A stretch of DNA of 64,000 nucleotides from contig NC_135036.1 in assembly GCF_051020975.1 (NCBI RefSeq), forward strand, positions 4,340,001 through 4,404,000. The letters are read 5' to 3'. The DNA is from Osmia lignaria lignaria. Its lineage: Eukaryota > Arthropoda > Insecta > Hymenoptera > Megachilidae. Made by a program: the position numbers and the translations under genes. This document shows positions 45,058 through 57,830 of this stretch, one piece after another; position 1 is the first letter of the stretch; every line of letters begins with the position of its first letter. The notes below the pieces were generated by a model that saw only the letters and a program-made list of their open reading frames with translations, was not told the DNA's origin and ran no database searches.

Positions 45058-45137
45058 TACAGGATGAGACAGATAAAATGTTACAAACTATTATCTTGAA
45101 AACTGTAGCAGCTATCGACCTAACTCTTTTTTTTAAA

Positions 45138-45327
45138 TTAACCCTTTTACTCGTATGTCGCCATATAGTATTTATTATACATGTATTTTTCTAATTTTTT
45201 CTACTAAACCGGCAAGCTAATCTGTAATATGTTCCCATAAAGATGTTTTCATTTTGATCGAATATGAAAAAAAATTTCAGGTTGATTGGTAGTCTTCTCA
45301 AATATAAATACGAGTGCAAAGGGTTAA
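45138..45327. mobile_element. TTAA MITE family 3, nested
   Basis: TTAA + CCCTTTTACTCGTATG on the left and ATACGAGTGCAAAGGG + TTAA on the right, 190 bp. The other arm of the host foldback shows the empty site (a single TTAATTAAATGG context at about 46460), so this is a bona fide insertion with TTAA duplication, as in piggyBac-type elements. Confidence 0.8.
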
Positions 45328-45355
45328 ATGGTGCGATGTGGCTGATTGTGTGATG

Positions 45356-45610
45356 TACAGGGTGTTCCAGAAGTACTGTTGGTCCCTTGAAGGGGTGATA
45401 GCTGGGGTGATTCTGAACAACATTTTCCTTTGGCAAAATAATGTTTGAAGTTTCGTTTTGCAATTATTAAAAAACAGATTGGTCAGTGTTTTTCGTTAAT
45501 AATTTAAAAACGAAGCTTCAAGCAACATTTTGCCAAAAGAAAATGTTGTTCAGAATCATCCCAGCTACCACCCCTTCAAGGGATCAATGGTAGTTCTGGA
45601 ACACCCTGTA
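45356..45610. mobile_element. TA-flanked foldback MITE, nested
   Basis: TA + CAGGGTGTTCCAGAAGTACT on the left and its inverted match AGTTCTGGAACACCCTG + TA on the right. The arms pair for about 105 bp around a ~45-bp loop. TA duplication fits Tc1/mariner mobilisation. The empty site is preserved in the right arm of the host foldback. Confidence 0.85.
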
Positions 45611-46869
45611 TAGAAAATTTTTCTAAAGTAGCTACCATGGAGTTAGATTAAACCTACGTCGGCTTTTTTAAATGTAATACTATGCTAATTTCTTTTTATT
45701 TAAGTAGTTTTTATCAAACTGGATAACATTTACTCAAACCATTTTTTTATATTTCTAACTTATGCAAAAAGGAACGTTGAAGGAGCGAATACGCGGATGC
45801 CGCGTATTTTGCCTTAAAATTCATTGTATTAAATATTGAAGATAACAACCATTTACTTGTTAACCGACTTCGAAAAGGAGGAGGTTACTCAATTCGATCA
45901 GTATATATTTTTTTTTAACACGTAAAGTACTTATTCGTTTCATAATATTATGATGTACATCAGACAGTATTGTTGCATTTACCAATTGGCAAGCATTTTG
46001 TATTCGAATTTTCATATCTTCTTTCGTGGAAAGTGAAATTTTCATTACTTTATACTTCGAATACCCTTACTAGAAAAAATCGAATGCAATATGCTTGCAA
46101 TAATGTTGTTCGATACGCAATATTACAAGAACCATAATATTAAAAAAAGAACGAATACATGTTAACAAGTAAATGGTTATCACTTTCAATATTTAATAAA
46201 ATCCGGCTGTTTCTTTCTCCTTGAACGCCTCCACGTCTTCGCTCCATAAATATTCCCTTCGTCATAAATCGTTAGCTATAAAGAATATCTAAAAAATGAT
46301 TCGAGTAAATGTTATTCAGTTTGACAAACGCTATTTAAATAAGAAATATTAGTACAGCATTCCATTTAAAAAAGACGACGTTAGTTTATCCTGACATTAT
46401 GATAGCTACTTTAGAAAAATATTGTGTACACCATACAATCAGGCACGTCGCACCATTTAATTAAAAAAAAAAAGAATTGAGTCGATAGTTGATACAGTTT
46501 TCGAGATAATACTTTATAACGCTTTATCTAACTCACCACGTATATCGACAACTGATATGAAAAATATTGTAACTTGTTTATATTTGATTTACACGAGAGC
46601 GATTTACAATTTTTTGACTCTATTTTTTACATCTGCTGTTTGTCTCCGTTAGTGTAACAAGGATTAAGTATAGCTTTTTTCTTATTTTGTTTCAGTACTT
46701 TTAAATGGTTCGTACTTTCTGTAATTTAAAGTATAATGTTTTTACGACCAGAAGTTAAAAAATGCAGATTTATAATGTTTCATTTCTGACAATTAAAAAT
46801 AGTTCTAATTGTATTAGAACGGTAATAGAATGGTTTCTAGCAGGGTTGAACATTATTTGAAATGATCTT

Positions 46870-47210
46870 CTGACAGAAATTTCGGCTAAACTGAAGATAA
46901 ATAAATTATTTACTTGGATAAATTTCAATCACGAATAAACACTTATTCGAATAATTAAAATAATAGTTAAATAAAAATTTAATTAGTTATTTCAAAATAA
47001 CAGGAAAAATCAAATTGAAATAAAGAGGTCTTTAAATTGAAAGATCTATAAATAAATTTTCATAGAAAGCAACAGTTGTTTCTGATTTGAAAATATTTAT
47101 ATTTATTCAGAAGATTATTTGAAATAGACAAAAAAAAAGAGATTTTTATTTATTTTTATTTGTATTATAGTTGCAGAATACTGTAACAGAAGTTACAATT
47201 TAGTTCGTAC
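46870..47210. repeat. Dispersed AT-rich repeat, copy 2 (see 1190-1590)
   Basis: Same word order as 1190-1590, with deletion of about 60 bp in the middle. Contains TAACAGGAAAAATCAAATTG and TTGTATTATAGTTGCAGAA. Confidence 0.55.
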
Positions 47211-47639
47211 CAGGTGTCGATACGTTGAATTTAATTTAAAGGAAATATTGATGCATACAACGAGCAATTAACCCATCCTGTTCTGGGTCAACGAAAGGTC
47301 ATCATAGAGAAGACAGCAAGGTACTGAACAGCGCAGAGGAGATAGTGAAACATCGCGAAAGGTAAATAATAATGGGAGCATCTCGTCGAAAGGCGCATGC
47401 ATAATTAAGAAATCGCCATTGTTGCTGCTTAGAGCTGCCACTTTCACCCAGGATTTCTCTGGTATCCGAGAAGTTCAAGAATAATGAATTCACTCGTAAC
47501 ACGGAAAAGCATGCGTAGAAATAGCCTTGGATTCTTGAAATTTAATTAACACATTTTTTTTTAATTGCGCTGTGAATGTTATTTGAACATTGGAGTGGGT
47601 AGATGAAAGTTAGGGAGAGCCTGGCCCCTCAGCATTTTA

Positions 47640-47985
47640 GGCTTTTAAGGTTCTAAACTGTAGGATTCTAATTTTTAAGTTTCAAAATTCTATTGTAAAA
47701 TTTTTACTCTTGAAGTCTGGGAGTCTGGGTTCTAAATTAAAATTAGGTCTCTCTCCGCGGTCCGCCGTCCAAGGGTTAAGGTTCTAAACTCCTAAACTAC
47801 TAAAATTCTAAAATTCCAACATTCTTAAATTCTAAAACTCCAAGATTCCAAATTTCTAAAATTCTAAAATTCCAAGATTCTTAAATTCTAAAACTCCAAG
47901 ATTCTAAAATTCTAAAGTTTAAAAATTCCAAAATTCCAAAATTCCAATATTTCAAAGTTCTAATATCTCAAATTTTTTAAGATTC
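47640..47985. repeat. AT-rich minisatellite with embedded MITE end
   Basis: TTCTAAAATTCCAAGATTC words throughout, interrupted at about 47735-47779 by the right end of TTAA MITE family 1 (GTCTCTCTCCGCGGTCCGCC then GTCCAAGGGTTAA). The MITE seems to have landed in the array or to have seeded it. Confidence 0.65.
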
Positions 47986-48689
47986 CAATCCATTTGCATA
48001 AACATCTGCATTGCATTGATAACAATTATCGTGAGAATGAAGAGATAATAAAATGCAGATGCAAAATTGAGGCTAACGTCTAAGCGTAGTGAATGAATCA
48101 CGAGCCAATTAAGGATGACTCATCAGCATGCAAGAACGTTAATTCGTTACTTAACGTGCAACAATAAATTGAATAATCTCTCAGAACGATGATAACCTGG
48201 TTATCTCTAATAACAGATGTAAAATGAAACTCTTCCTGGAAAATAATTGAAAAATAGAAGAAAATTGATACATTTTATTTCACTACACCAGCCCTGAACT
48301 CGATGCAAAACAATGATTTAATGGATATCAAATTTATGTATTTTGATTTAGAAACGTGCAAAATGAATAAATAATTTGACCGTGCAATAAAAACTTATTA
48401 ATATGTATATAACATAGCAATTGCATATTCAATTATTTTAATTTCAAAAAAATTCGTTTACGATATGAATTAATAAAAAAATTATTTAAAAATCGAGGGC
48501 AACTGTTTATTCAAGAGAGGAAAGAAGTGGCTATACGGTTCTTCATTTAACTAAAAGTAAATAGCACTCGAGCATTTTAACGACTCTTCAAGATATCATT
48601 ATTTTAATGTATGAACATTCTAAGATTCTTCAACCGGCATTTTTATTAATGAAGACTGAATGTATTAATCGTGTATAAGAATTTTGCTA
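47986..48689. other. APC 5' intron, nothing recognised
   Basis: AT-rich DNA between two minisatellites, no ORF or repeat of note. Confidence 0.4.
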
Positions 48690-49095
48690 TTTCAGAACTT
48701 TAAGACTACACAATCTTAGAATTTTGCAATAGAATTTTGGAATTATAAATTTGAAAAACTTGGAATCTTAAAACTCTAGAATGTTAGAATTTTAGGACCT
48801 TGGGATTTTAAAACGTTGGAATTTAAAAAATTTGAAATATTGGAACGTTGAAATTTTGAAACATTGGAATTTAAAAAATTTGGAATATTGGAACGGTGGA
48901 ATTTTGAAACGTTGATTTTTTGAATTTTAAAACTTTAGAATTATGATACGTTGAAATTGTAAAATGTGGGAATTTTGAAACTTTGAAATTTTAGGATTTG
49001 AAAATCTTAGAATCCTAGAATTTGAAAACCATAGGATATTAGAATTTGAAAATCTAAAAACTTTAGAATCTTAGAATTTTAGAAATGTAATAATT
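48690..49095. repeat. AT-rich minisatellite, opposite orientation
   Basis: Words such as GGAATTTTGAAACATTGGAA and TTAGAATTTTAGGA; the reverse complement of the TTCTAAAATTCC type. About 400 bp. Confidence 0.65.
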
Positions 49096-50559
49096 TAACG
49101 TTGCCGAAAATTTCGAACGTGAAAACGAAAACAGAGTATTCAGAATAAAGATTGAGAATGAGCCTGGTTAAAGCTATTCCATGTGTACCACGCAGATAGG
49201 TCCTCAGGTAAAAAATAAATAACAGAAACAAGAGCAGTCTAGGAATTTATCTAGCTTTCACCCTGAAGAGAACTTCCTTTCTCCTTTCAGCTTCTTATCC
49301 AACAATCTTACGCTACCATTGGAAAGATAAGGCACTATGTAAATAAATTTAAATAGAAAAGACTCTCTGATGAATGAACGATCAGGTTAAACCGTTTATC
49401 GTTAAACAGACAGCTGTTTTCAATATTATCTTGATAAGTAAAACTCGTAAATCCGATTCTGACTCAGTTCTACCTGGGCAAGGTATTAAGATAAGAAGGC
49501 TGATCTGAAAATAAAATAAAGACTAAACGGAGAAAGTGGAAATTACCAATTGAAAATGAAATCATTCGTTTGTTCTTATTTAATGGTTACAAATCTTTTT
49601 ATTAATTAACACGTTCAATGACATGGAAATCATTGGTAACTGGTACCGCTAACGTGAATAATTAAAAGAGAACAATAGAAAAATATTACTTTAAATAATA
49701 TTTCTATCGAAAATAGAAAGATTAAAATTTGAAATTTTTTAATTAACTAAACTCCTATTTTTAATAATTAGAGTTTCAATATATCCCACAGTAAATGCCC
49801 ATTTTCACTGTGACAGTCAACCTGTTAAAAGTTAATTTTAATTAAACTTTCTCTACCGAACAAATTGATATTAGTTGTGTTAACGTTTAATATAATAACA
49901 CCTCTGTTTTTGAAGTTCTACCTAATTAACTTCCGGTCAATTTTGAACAGTGAGAGTTCACCGATTCCGGAACATTTGAATCAATTCCGTTCAAGTCGTA
50001 TTTTTATTTTTGACACGACCAAGGAAGGAAGTGTATTTTAGTCACGTGCAGCACGTACGCGTACAGAACACTACACGTTTCGTCGTTGAACGTTCTTTAG
50101 GTTCAGAAAAATCCCTCGTTATCAGAGTTATCAAGGAATAAAAGGATTGTCGCTTTTAATAAATCTGTAATAAATCCAAATACTTTAGTTATTTCGTCTA
50201 TCGAAAATCTATTGGAAAAAAAAATCTTCAACGTATTTAAAACGCTTTGGTAGCTCAATAAAATAAAATCCATCGAGTATTCTTCTTCTCTGGCCTATTT
50301 CGGTTCAATTGTAAGAAATAAAACGACAAAAGCAAACGTGCTACGCGTACTCCAACGAAATAGTGTCATCGTGAGAAACGATCAACAGCCTCCACACAAT
50401 ACCTCGTAACAGCCTGTTAAACTACTTTAAACCGACATCTGAAAGTCTTCGTTCTTAATTAGAAATTTCTATCTCGATGGAAGTACGAATAAATTCACTG
50501 TGAAACTATGCGGCGATAATTGACGCTCATCAAATTGTGCAACGTCGAATTCTGTTTCA
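49096..50559. other. APC 5' intron, nothing recognised
   Basis: No domain-bearing ORF and no repeat shared elsewhere. Moderately AT-rich. Confidence 0.4.
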
Positions 50560-50920
50560 TTTAAATTTTTGAATTTTATAACGTTGGAATTTTTTAATTT
50601 TTAAAGTTTAGAATCTGGAGAATTTTAGAAATTTGGAATCCTGGAATTTTAGAATTTAATAAATTTTGATTTTAGAATTTTATAACGTTGAAATTTTGAA
50701 AATTTAGAAGTTTAGAATCTGGGAAATTTTAGAATTTTAGAAGTTTGGAACCTTCAAATTTTAGAATTTAATAATTATTAAGGTGTTAACCTTTGATCAA
50801 CCGGCTGGATCAATCGTGACCCAAATTTATATAGAGTTTCTTTACTGGAAGAATAATTTTTAAAGGAAAATTTAAAAGTAAAATTGGGGCTCTCTCCATG
50901 GTCCGCCGTCGGAAAGTTAG
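50560..50920. repeat. Minisatellite followed by TTAA MITE family 1 copy
   Basis: 50560-50785 is an array of GAATTTTAGAA(G/A)TTTGGAA words. 50785-50920 is TTAA MITE family 1: TTAACCTTTGATCAACCGGC ... GGGGCTCTCTCCATGGTCCG. The right TTAA is mutated to TTAG. Confidence 0.65.
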
Positions 50921-51012
50921 GCAATAAAATAAAGGTATCGATATGAATGTAATCAAGGAATACCGACAAACACTAAAAATATAGAAATGATTAAGATATT
51001 AATAAATATATC

Positions 51013-51602
51013 TGTATCCTGAAACCTGAGTGTATTAAGTCACACTTTTCAAACTTTAGAGGGAGAGCATATCAAAGGTGCAAAAGCCTTGCAATTTTAA
51101 AAAGATAAGTATGTAATTTTTTTTAATACAGATGATGTATCGTTTTATTGTTTAAAAGTGAAATCGAGTACTGGACGTTGTTACTTAAAAAAAAAAGAAG
51201 TGGATTTCACACTGTCTGGCTCTGACGATGGACTTAATATTTCAGTGACTTAATATCAACATGTCTTCACTAATTACTGTCCGTTTCCAATTTTGTATCT
51301 TCTCTTATGACTCAATATCATAAACCTAGACAAAGTGTTAAATGGCTCTGACGTACCTTTTGAAGCAGATATCAAATACAAAATTATTTTAATCTAACAC
51401 TGGACTTGAAATTGCTTGGCCTTGAAATTTTTTCTAAACTAATATTAAGAGTCTTTAAACTGTTTGACTCGGAACAAAATATAGACTAAACTTTGAATAA
51501 AATAATTTTTACCATCTAGAAGAATGAAAAATTTGATACAAGAAACATGTGAGATGTCATTTCTTCAAAAAAGTGGAATAAATACACTCTGACTGTGGGG
51601 TC
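51013..51602. mobile_element. DNA transposon, uninterrupted copy of 21530 family
   Basis: Aligns along its length with 21530-22441 minus the solo LTR. It supplies the empty site ATCAACATGTCTTC. Inverted ends CCTGAAACCTGAGTGTATTA and, on the other strand, GGACCCCACAGTCAGAGTGT. Confidence 0.7.
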
Positions 51603-52399
51603 CAGATATTAAACAGGAAAATATTTACAATTATAAACGCGAGCAAAAAACAGAGCATGCTAATCAGTAGTGCGAAAAAGATGAAAGCAATCTTCCGGTT
51701 GCCTTTTCGAAAGATATCACGATAAGAATGACTCATTATTAAATGAAAGTATTATAAAGATTTACCAAAAACTTGGAATTTTTAAATCATACAAAACAGA
51801 GAATTTTCAAGAAGAATGTTATCTCTATAGATCAGTTTAATTGAACTGAATCAGATTGGATGAAGAATAATTGTCAATACCCTAAATAAATGTATTAAAT
51901 AATTATAAAGAAAAGAAAAGTTGTATAAACACTATATGTATAAAATAACTTGGTTACTGGTAGTATCAGCCTATTAATAAAGTATCGATCTCATCAGAAT
52001 CGCGAAACCTATAAGCGTGAAAGAATATTAATAAAACTCTAATAGAAAATCAAATTAGATATAAATTATTTGAAAAATTTTCAAAATACCTCCTCTACTT
52101 ACTCCTTTTTATAATACAAAAACAAGATTTATTATTATTTGTTGGGAATCAATTGTAACAACAATAACATAATTTTCTATAATTTTATCAAATCTTTCCT
52201 TCAACTTTACTAATTTGATATGTAACACAAAATTCATCAAATTTTAACTTGCATCACTTTTCCTTTGATATGTCAACAACCATCAACGTAACATCATAGC
52301 AAAAGAAAATAAATTTGAAAAATACCTCTTGTCGCTATTTACACATGCAAAACTTTGCATACCCTCAAGAGCCTTGTAAACACGAAATAAAAAAGTCAC

Positions 52400-52699
52400 C
52401 TTTCGCACAGGACATCGATACACGTTGTGGGATAAGTCGCAATATCTCGTGCCAGAGTCATCCTCCTCGTTGATCCTTCGTTCTTTCTCCGCTCCGTCAA
52501 CTTGTCCTTTATTTTCCATGATCAATCTCATTCGATTCTTCTCGGTTTTCACGGTTTTCGGATTCTGCGAGGCGAGTTGCATCGCTCTGGGGAGAGGAAT
52601 CATCGAGCCGGCTCGATTCCTCGTCTCCGACTCGCTCGTCTTCACCGGGGATACCTCTCTACCCGTCGACGTGGTTTGTTTCACCTTTTCTCCCGGCAT
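52400..52699 (-). CDS. Apc: Probable first coding exon of APC
   Basis: 100 codons from ATG (52699) to donor CGAAAG|GTGACT, ending in phase 0, which matches the phase-0 start of the APC exon at 43696. It encodes MPGEKVKQTTSTGREVSPVK and a further polar, Arg/Lys/Glu-rich stretch. It does not show the N-terminal coiled coil of vertebrate APC, so assignment rests on strand, phase, codon use and the adjacent GC-rich promoter-like DNA. The intron would be 8.7 kb. It could instead belong to an independent gene. Confidence 0.55.
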
Positions 52700-53300
52700 T
52701 ATTTCGAGAATTCAATCGATTTGATATTCTCTCGATCGCGACACGCCGCATCCACGCTCGACGCACACGGTGTCGCGTCGGAAAGCCTCTTTTCAGGGTT
52801 TCGACCCTTTCTTCATCCACCGTGGGGCAGCTCCATCGCGCTCCATCGGGCGTCGAGTGCGCCGCGCCGTGCCGGCGCGCATGCGTCGCAGCAAAGATTT
52901 TCAAAATGTCCCTCTGGCATTTCAGCGACCCATCTCTTCGCCGCCACCCTCGATAACCAACCTCTTTCCCCCTGATTTTTATCCACCGACTCGAACTACC
53001 GGTGTCGTGTACTTGTTGCACAGTACTCGAAACAAGACGCTTAATTGGTACGCTGACCTTTCGAGAATTTCTGGAATGCGTCGAAGGAACTATTTCTTGA
53101 GGCTCGAAGGCGCCTCGTAGACGGACGCGTTCGGAACGAGGAACGATTTCGCGATACGCTTCGCGGAACCGAGCGTGTATCGGCGTGCGTCATTCGATTC
53201 CGCCGAGTCTTTGTCAGGGAGTAATCGATAATTCGAAGAAAATCGAGCTTCCGTTATGGGAGAATCGATCTAGACGTCTGTGAGTTTCTAAAAATTCTTT
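52700..53300. promoter_or_regulatory. GC-rich putative APC promoter / 5' UTR
   Basis: Markedly G+C- and CpG-richer than the window average, directly upstream of the - strand ATG at 52699. ORFs on both strands (52502-52975, 52770-53120 on +; 52659-53021 on -) are typical of open frames in GC-rich DNA and show no domains. Confidence 0.4.
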
Positions 53301-54689
53301 ATTTTTTTTTCTGTACGTTCAATTTCTATATGTATTGGTAAATTTGTTTTAGATTGCATTGATTCTCATTTGAATTTTCTTTGCGACACACCATCGACGC
53401 TGTACCACTACAAGTTCCATTTATAGTTATACGTCGCTAGTTCGCGGCCCACGTTTTGCCATTCGTTTCGCAAATTGACCGGACGCGCCTTTTGCGACCA
53501 TAGATAAAGAAGGAAAATCTATTTCCCTCCGTCTGTCACGGTTGATCTCCCGGCCAATGTTTCTCGATTCCCAAGAAATCAACCGAGGATAAATTTCTCC
53601 AAAAATCTTCCAATCCTCTATCAAACTCCTGACTATTATAAAAGAATAAATTTTGTCTCTTTGATCGGTAGATTTACCTGGAATAAAATTCCCAGCGAGT
53701 CTCTTCAAAATTCACCACCCTCGTGGAACTCTCATTTCTCATATTACACTTTTCCTATGATAAAAGTCGCTCGAGTTCAAACATACTTCGAAATCTCCTC
53801 TCTTCCAAATCTTCCCTTGACATCTTCCCAAAGAATCCCCATTAAAAACTCCGCAGTACATCGAGAACAGTCGTAGCACTCGTCTTTGGTACGAAACAAT
53901 GACGTTCACCACTTAAACGCGCGATATCACGATCGATTCGTTATTTTCTCGCTCGAACGAATCAAAGGGAACACGGTTCAAAGGTTCCTCGAAAGGCAGA
54001 TAACGAGATGGTCCGCGAAGGGACACGCACGTTTTCAATGGTAAGCCCGGATGCACAGTGGGGAGAGACGAGTCACCGGAAGTACCGTGGAGGTTCCAAT
54101 ACCGATGAGGTTCACCGTCGAATTCACAATCTTCGCCTTATTCTTATCATTTCTCACTCGCATTTTTCATTTTATTTCGTACCGTGCGACGAATCGGGAA
54201 GGTCGATCGAAAGCGGAAGTAAGATCGCCGGATAAAAGACACTGCGCGTGGTAAAAGAGAAACGCGTTTGGGACCACGTAGCGTGTTGTTGGTAGCTGAA
54301 ATAAACTGGCGTAGGTTAGGGGATCGAAGAACAGCTGGGCTCGGCCTGGCTGCTGTACGCCATCACTGACTCACTCGATTCGTTCTGTCTTTCTCCAGCT
54401 TGTCCCTTTGTGCTATCGTTCTTTCTCTTTCCATCCTGTTCCCTCTCTATTCTCCCTACCGCTGTTCCAGCATACTCCATGGATTTCTAGCCGTCTCTCT
54501 TACGCTTTTAAACTCCGCTATCTATGCTCTTTCTCTTCTCTCCCCAGGATTGGCTCCCGGGTCTTTTTTTTCATATTTCTCTCTGTATCTGTTTTGGAAT
54601 ACAAAATTGTATTGTCCGGTGCAGGAGGAAATACTGCGGGGCTCAAAAGTATTTTCCTTCACCCTTTAAAGGGGAATAATTTTGTCAAA
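53301..54689. other. Intergenic, GC-richer, nothing recognised
   Basis: Many CpG-containing words up to about 54320, with short overlapping ORFs only. A second promoter or regulatory block for the - strand gene is possible. No exon borders supported. Confidence 0.3.
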
Positions 54690-55175
54690 ATTAACAAATA
54701 TGGCTTGAATTATTTTGAGGAACTAGAAAAATGAATTTATCAAAATTGCAATTTGATCAAATGTTAAAAAAGATATTTCTTCATCACCAATGTTCCATCC
54801 TTTTTTGTTAAAATTGGAACTAATGGCTTGAAATATTTTGAGGAACTAGAAAAATTAATTTATCAAAATTGCAATTGGCTCAAATGTTAAAAAAGATATT
54901 CTTTCATCACCAATGTTCCATCGTTCTTTTTATCAAAATTGGAGCAAATGGCTTGAATTATTTTGAGGAGCTAATTTGTAATAATTTCAATTGGTTCAAA
55001 TATAAAAAAAAATATTTCTTCATCACCAGTATTCCATCCTTCTTTTTGTCAAAATTGGAGCAAATGGCTTGAATTATTTTGAGGTACTAGAGAAATTAAT
55101 TTGTAATAATTACAATTGGTTCAAATGTTAGAAAAGATGTTCCGTTATCATCAACCATGTCCCATCGTTCCCCTT
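54690..55175. repeat. Tandem repeat, four ~120-bp units
   Basis: Units begin at ATGGCTTGAA(T/A)TATTTTGAG near 54700, 54823, 54948 and 55064. Each contains AAAGATATTTCTTCATCACC-like and GTTCCATCCTTC(T)TTTT blocks. Non-coding; the small + ORF 54869-55072 is the repeat read through. Confidence 0.8.
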
Positions 55176-57151
55176 CATTTTATCTATCTGATCCTTTTTT
55201 ATTACCCGTACCCTGTTTCATCCGAAGACGTCTGAATGGCTTATCAGAATGTATCTAATCAGAATCTCTTTCATGTTGCTCGTTAGAGGAGAATTCTCCG
55301 AGGCTGTTTGATTACCAAGAGGATTGGCGCCTTGGTGTTCAGAAACGAGTTGACGTTGCTTTTTAATATGTTACTGGTTATCACTGCACTTGTTCAGTTA
55401 TCAAGCACTTGAAAATATGCTTGCCTTCCTTTTTAGATAAACCGTGGTTTCGTTTTTATCAGTGGCTTCGCGGTTCTTGCACAAGTCTATCTATGTTGCG
55501 CAACTTTATCGCCACTTTCTAGGTGACATTTAACGCGAGCATATGGTAATATATGAAAAGATAACAAAAGGATATAATTCGATAAAATTCTATCAATAGG
55601 ATAGCTCCTTACCAAATAATTTTGTATCTTGTCTTGATAAATAATAAATTAAATTATAGTAATCCGGGCAAGTTTCATCTTTTCATTTTCAATTAAGAGA
55701 AAATTGTTGATTTATTTTAAAAGGAGGCTATTAAAGAGAAAAGTCGGGAAGTATTTCTTTGCCACAGCTTCGAAAAAGTTTGTACACGTGGAAAGAATCG
55801 AGGCACGATTCCCCATGGCGTGATACACTTGAACCATTTCGTAGGACAGAAGAAGCTCTGATCAATAACATCACCCCAAAGAGAGGCGGCAACCCCTCTG
55901 CAATAACTCCCTCATGATGGTGGCGCATGCTCAAGAATTAAACGCCATCCCTTCTCGCTATTTCACCATGCTTTTTCCCCTCTATGCAACCGAGCCAGGA
56001 TGCGCGGAAGTGCATACGAGAACGGACCAAGTTCATTCATGCTAATCAGCTGCGGTGACCTTGATCGTGAAAATATCCCATAGAAAAATGGAAAAAATGA
56101 TGAAAAATATTTTTTAATAAACTAATTAATGATTCGAATGTTGCTCGAGTTCGGAGGAAATTAATTTTGAAAATATTAAGAGGGTTGGCATTTTGGGCGA
56201 CCAAAAATTGAAGTTTTTAATTTTTTTATTTGATAATAGACTATATTTGACATTGAAATCTATTACTTAAAACAATTTTTCGAATGCTATAGAAAAAAAA
56301 AAAAGATTTTAGAAAAATGCTCCCCCTGTAAAATCACGTTTTTCGGCACTCGTGTTCCTTTTTCTCGATAACCATTCGACCGATCGAGTTGAAATGATGT
56401 GTGCTTTTACTACTAAGGGTATCGCGTATTTTAGCCAAAGACTTTTTTGAAATTTGGCCTGCAGCCAGATTGGCAGCATCTTCTGGGTTAAAGTAAAAAA
56501 AGCCCACACATTGATAAGGTTGTACAATTTCTCCTATTCAACATTCCCTTTAGCTAAAATATACATCTAGTATGATAGTAGATATTCTAAAAATTTGAAA
56601 TTGATAGCTGCAGTAGATTCTAAGAAAAAAAAAAATATTAACCCTTCCTTGCATTCTGTTCAAAAGGGTTGCACTTTTACGATATAAAAATGAAATAAAA
56701 ATTTCCACCCAGTTTCGATTAGATTTCCCAAGTTGATTCGTTTCACTTTAAAAGATTCCCTGAAAATTGAATAAAGTCCTGGGAATCTGTACGCTAGATG
56801 TAAAATCGATTTTCAGCTAATTTCCAATATTTATTAACGAACTAGTATCGATTTTACGTTAGCCCGAAATGTAGATCTTCGTCGATGGCGAGCTGCAAAT
56901 TGCAGTGGGACAGTTTAGCGCGGATGCTGCGCATTACCTTGTTCGCCACTTCAGCGTATCATCGTCATTAATATCGCCGCGCCGCATGTGTATCAGTTAG
57001 CATAAGTGCATTAATGCACTGGCTGTGACGAAGGGAATTTTCAGTGAAATTTTCATGTTCGCATTGATAACGAGCATAAAGTGACGTGAAAAACACTCGA
57101 CGAGTGATACTTCAATCTGGGGCCTCTCGTTAACAGTCAATTATAAATTAT
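55176..57151. other. Intergenic, nothing recognised
   Basis: Short - strand ORFs (55731-55934, 56309-56527) lack domains. 56170-56540 reads like old transposon DNA but I found no partner copy in the window. Confidence 0.35.
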
Positions 57152-57341
57152 TACAGTGGACTCTCGTTATATTGCCATGTGAGTGATTTGACTTTCACAC
57201 GGATTTTCAATAGCACTGTCGCTCTTACACCATCATGGTCTATTTCTATCTCCCCTCTTCCTCTATATGAGAACTTGGAAGCTTGAAAAATTGTCCACTT
57301 CTACAGCCTTGTCCGAGGCAATATAACGAGAGTCTGTTGTA
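57152..57341. mobile_element. CTCTCGTTATATTGCC MITE, reference copy
   Basis: TACAGTGGACTCTCGTTATA at the left, and GGCAATATAACGAGAGTCTG then TTGTA at the right. 190 bp, TA-bordered. The inner part holds ACCATCATGGTCTATTTCTA, shared with the other copies. Confidence 0.75.
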
Positions 57342-57830
57342 TTAAAAAAAATTCCTAAACATAAACGGGATGTAACTAAATTTTCTCTTACATATTTTAT
57401 TATAATTTAAAGTACCATTAGAATTCTGTAAATTAATTAGATTAAGTAGCCAATTTCTGACAGAATTTGATAACATAAAATTATTGCAAAGTGATACTTG
57501 TGATACATCAATTTAAAGCTTAAAGTTTAATGAAAATACCTATATGAACGCTTCGCTAATATTCCTAGTACAAAATGGCTGAGGGTCAGTTATAGTGAAT
57601 AATTAATCAAAGTGAAATTTCTGTACAGTAGAGTCTCGTTATATTGCTAGACGAGTGATTTGACGTTCATATGGATTTTAATGCATACCAGTGCCACTCT
57701 TCCACCATCATGGTTTATGAAAATTATACGTTTCTATCTCCCCTCCCCCCTTCAAATGAAAGCTTGGAAGCTTGACAAATTTTCTACTCTACAGCCTCCT
57801 CTGCGGTAATATAACGAGAGTATTTCTTTA
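57342..57830. mobile_element. Compound repeat: spacer plus second CTCTCG MITE
   Basis: 57362-57620 is the spacer shared with 5618-5860 and 8310-8435. 57624-57830 is another MITE copy, TACAGTAGAGTCTCGTTATA ... GTAATATAACGAGAGTAT, with a decayed right tip. Confidence 0.65.

Larger units (their letters stand above)
45058..46542. mobile_element. Large foldback element carrying two nested MITEs
   Basis: The right arm 46153-46542 is an inverted match of the left arm, which is split into 45058-45137, 45328-45355 and 45611-45863. Matching pairs include TAAATGGTGCGATGTG with CACGTCGCACCATTTA, ATCTTGAAAACTGTAGCAGC with its partner at 46488-46510, and AACCATTTACTTGTTAAC with GTTAACAAGTAAATGGTT. A spacer of about 290 bp contains the word GACTTCGAAAAGGAGGAGGT. 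Without insertions the left arm is about the same length as the right (~390 bp). Confidence 0.75.

Noticed and set aside
52502..53120. + strand ORFs of 157 and 116 codons, and a 120-codon - ORF, in GC-rich DNA
   Set aside because: Mutually overlapping in several frames with no domain; typical of long open frames in GC-rich promoter DNA.
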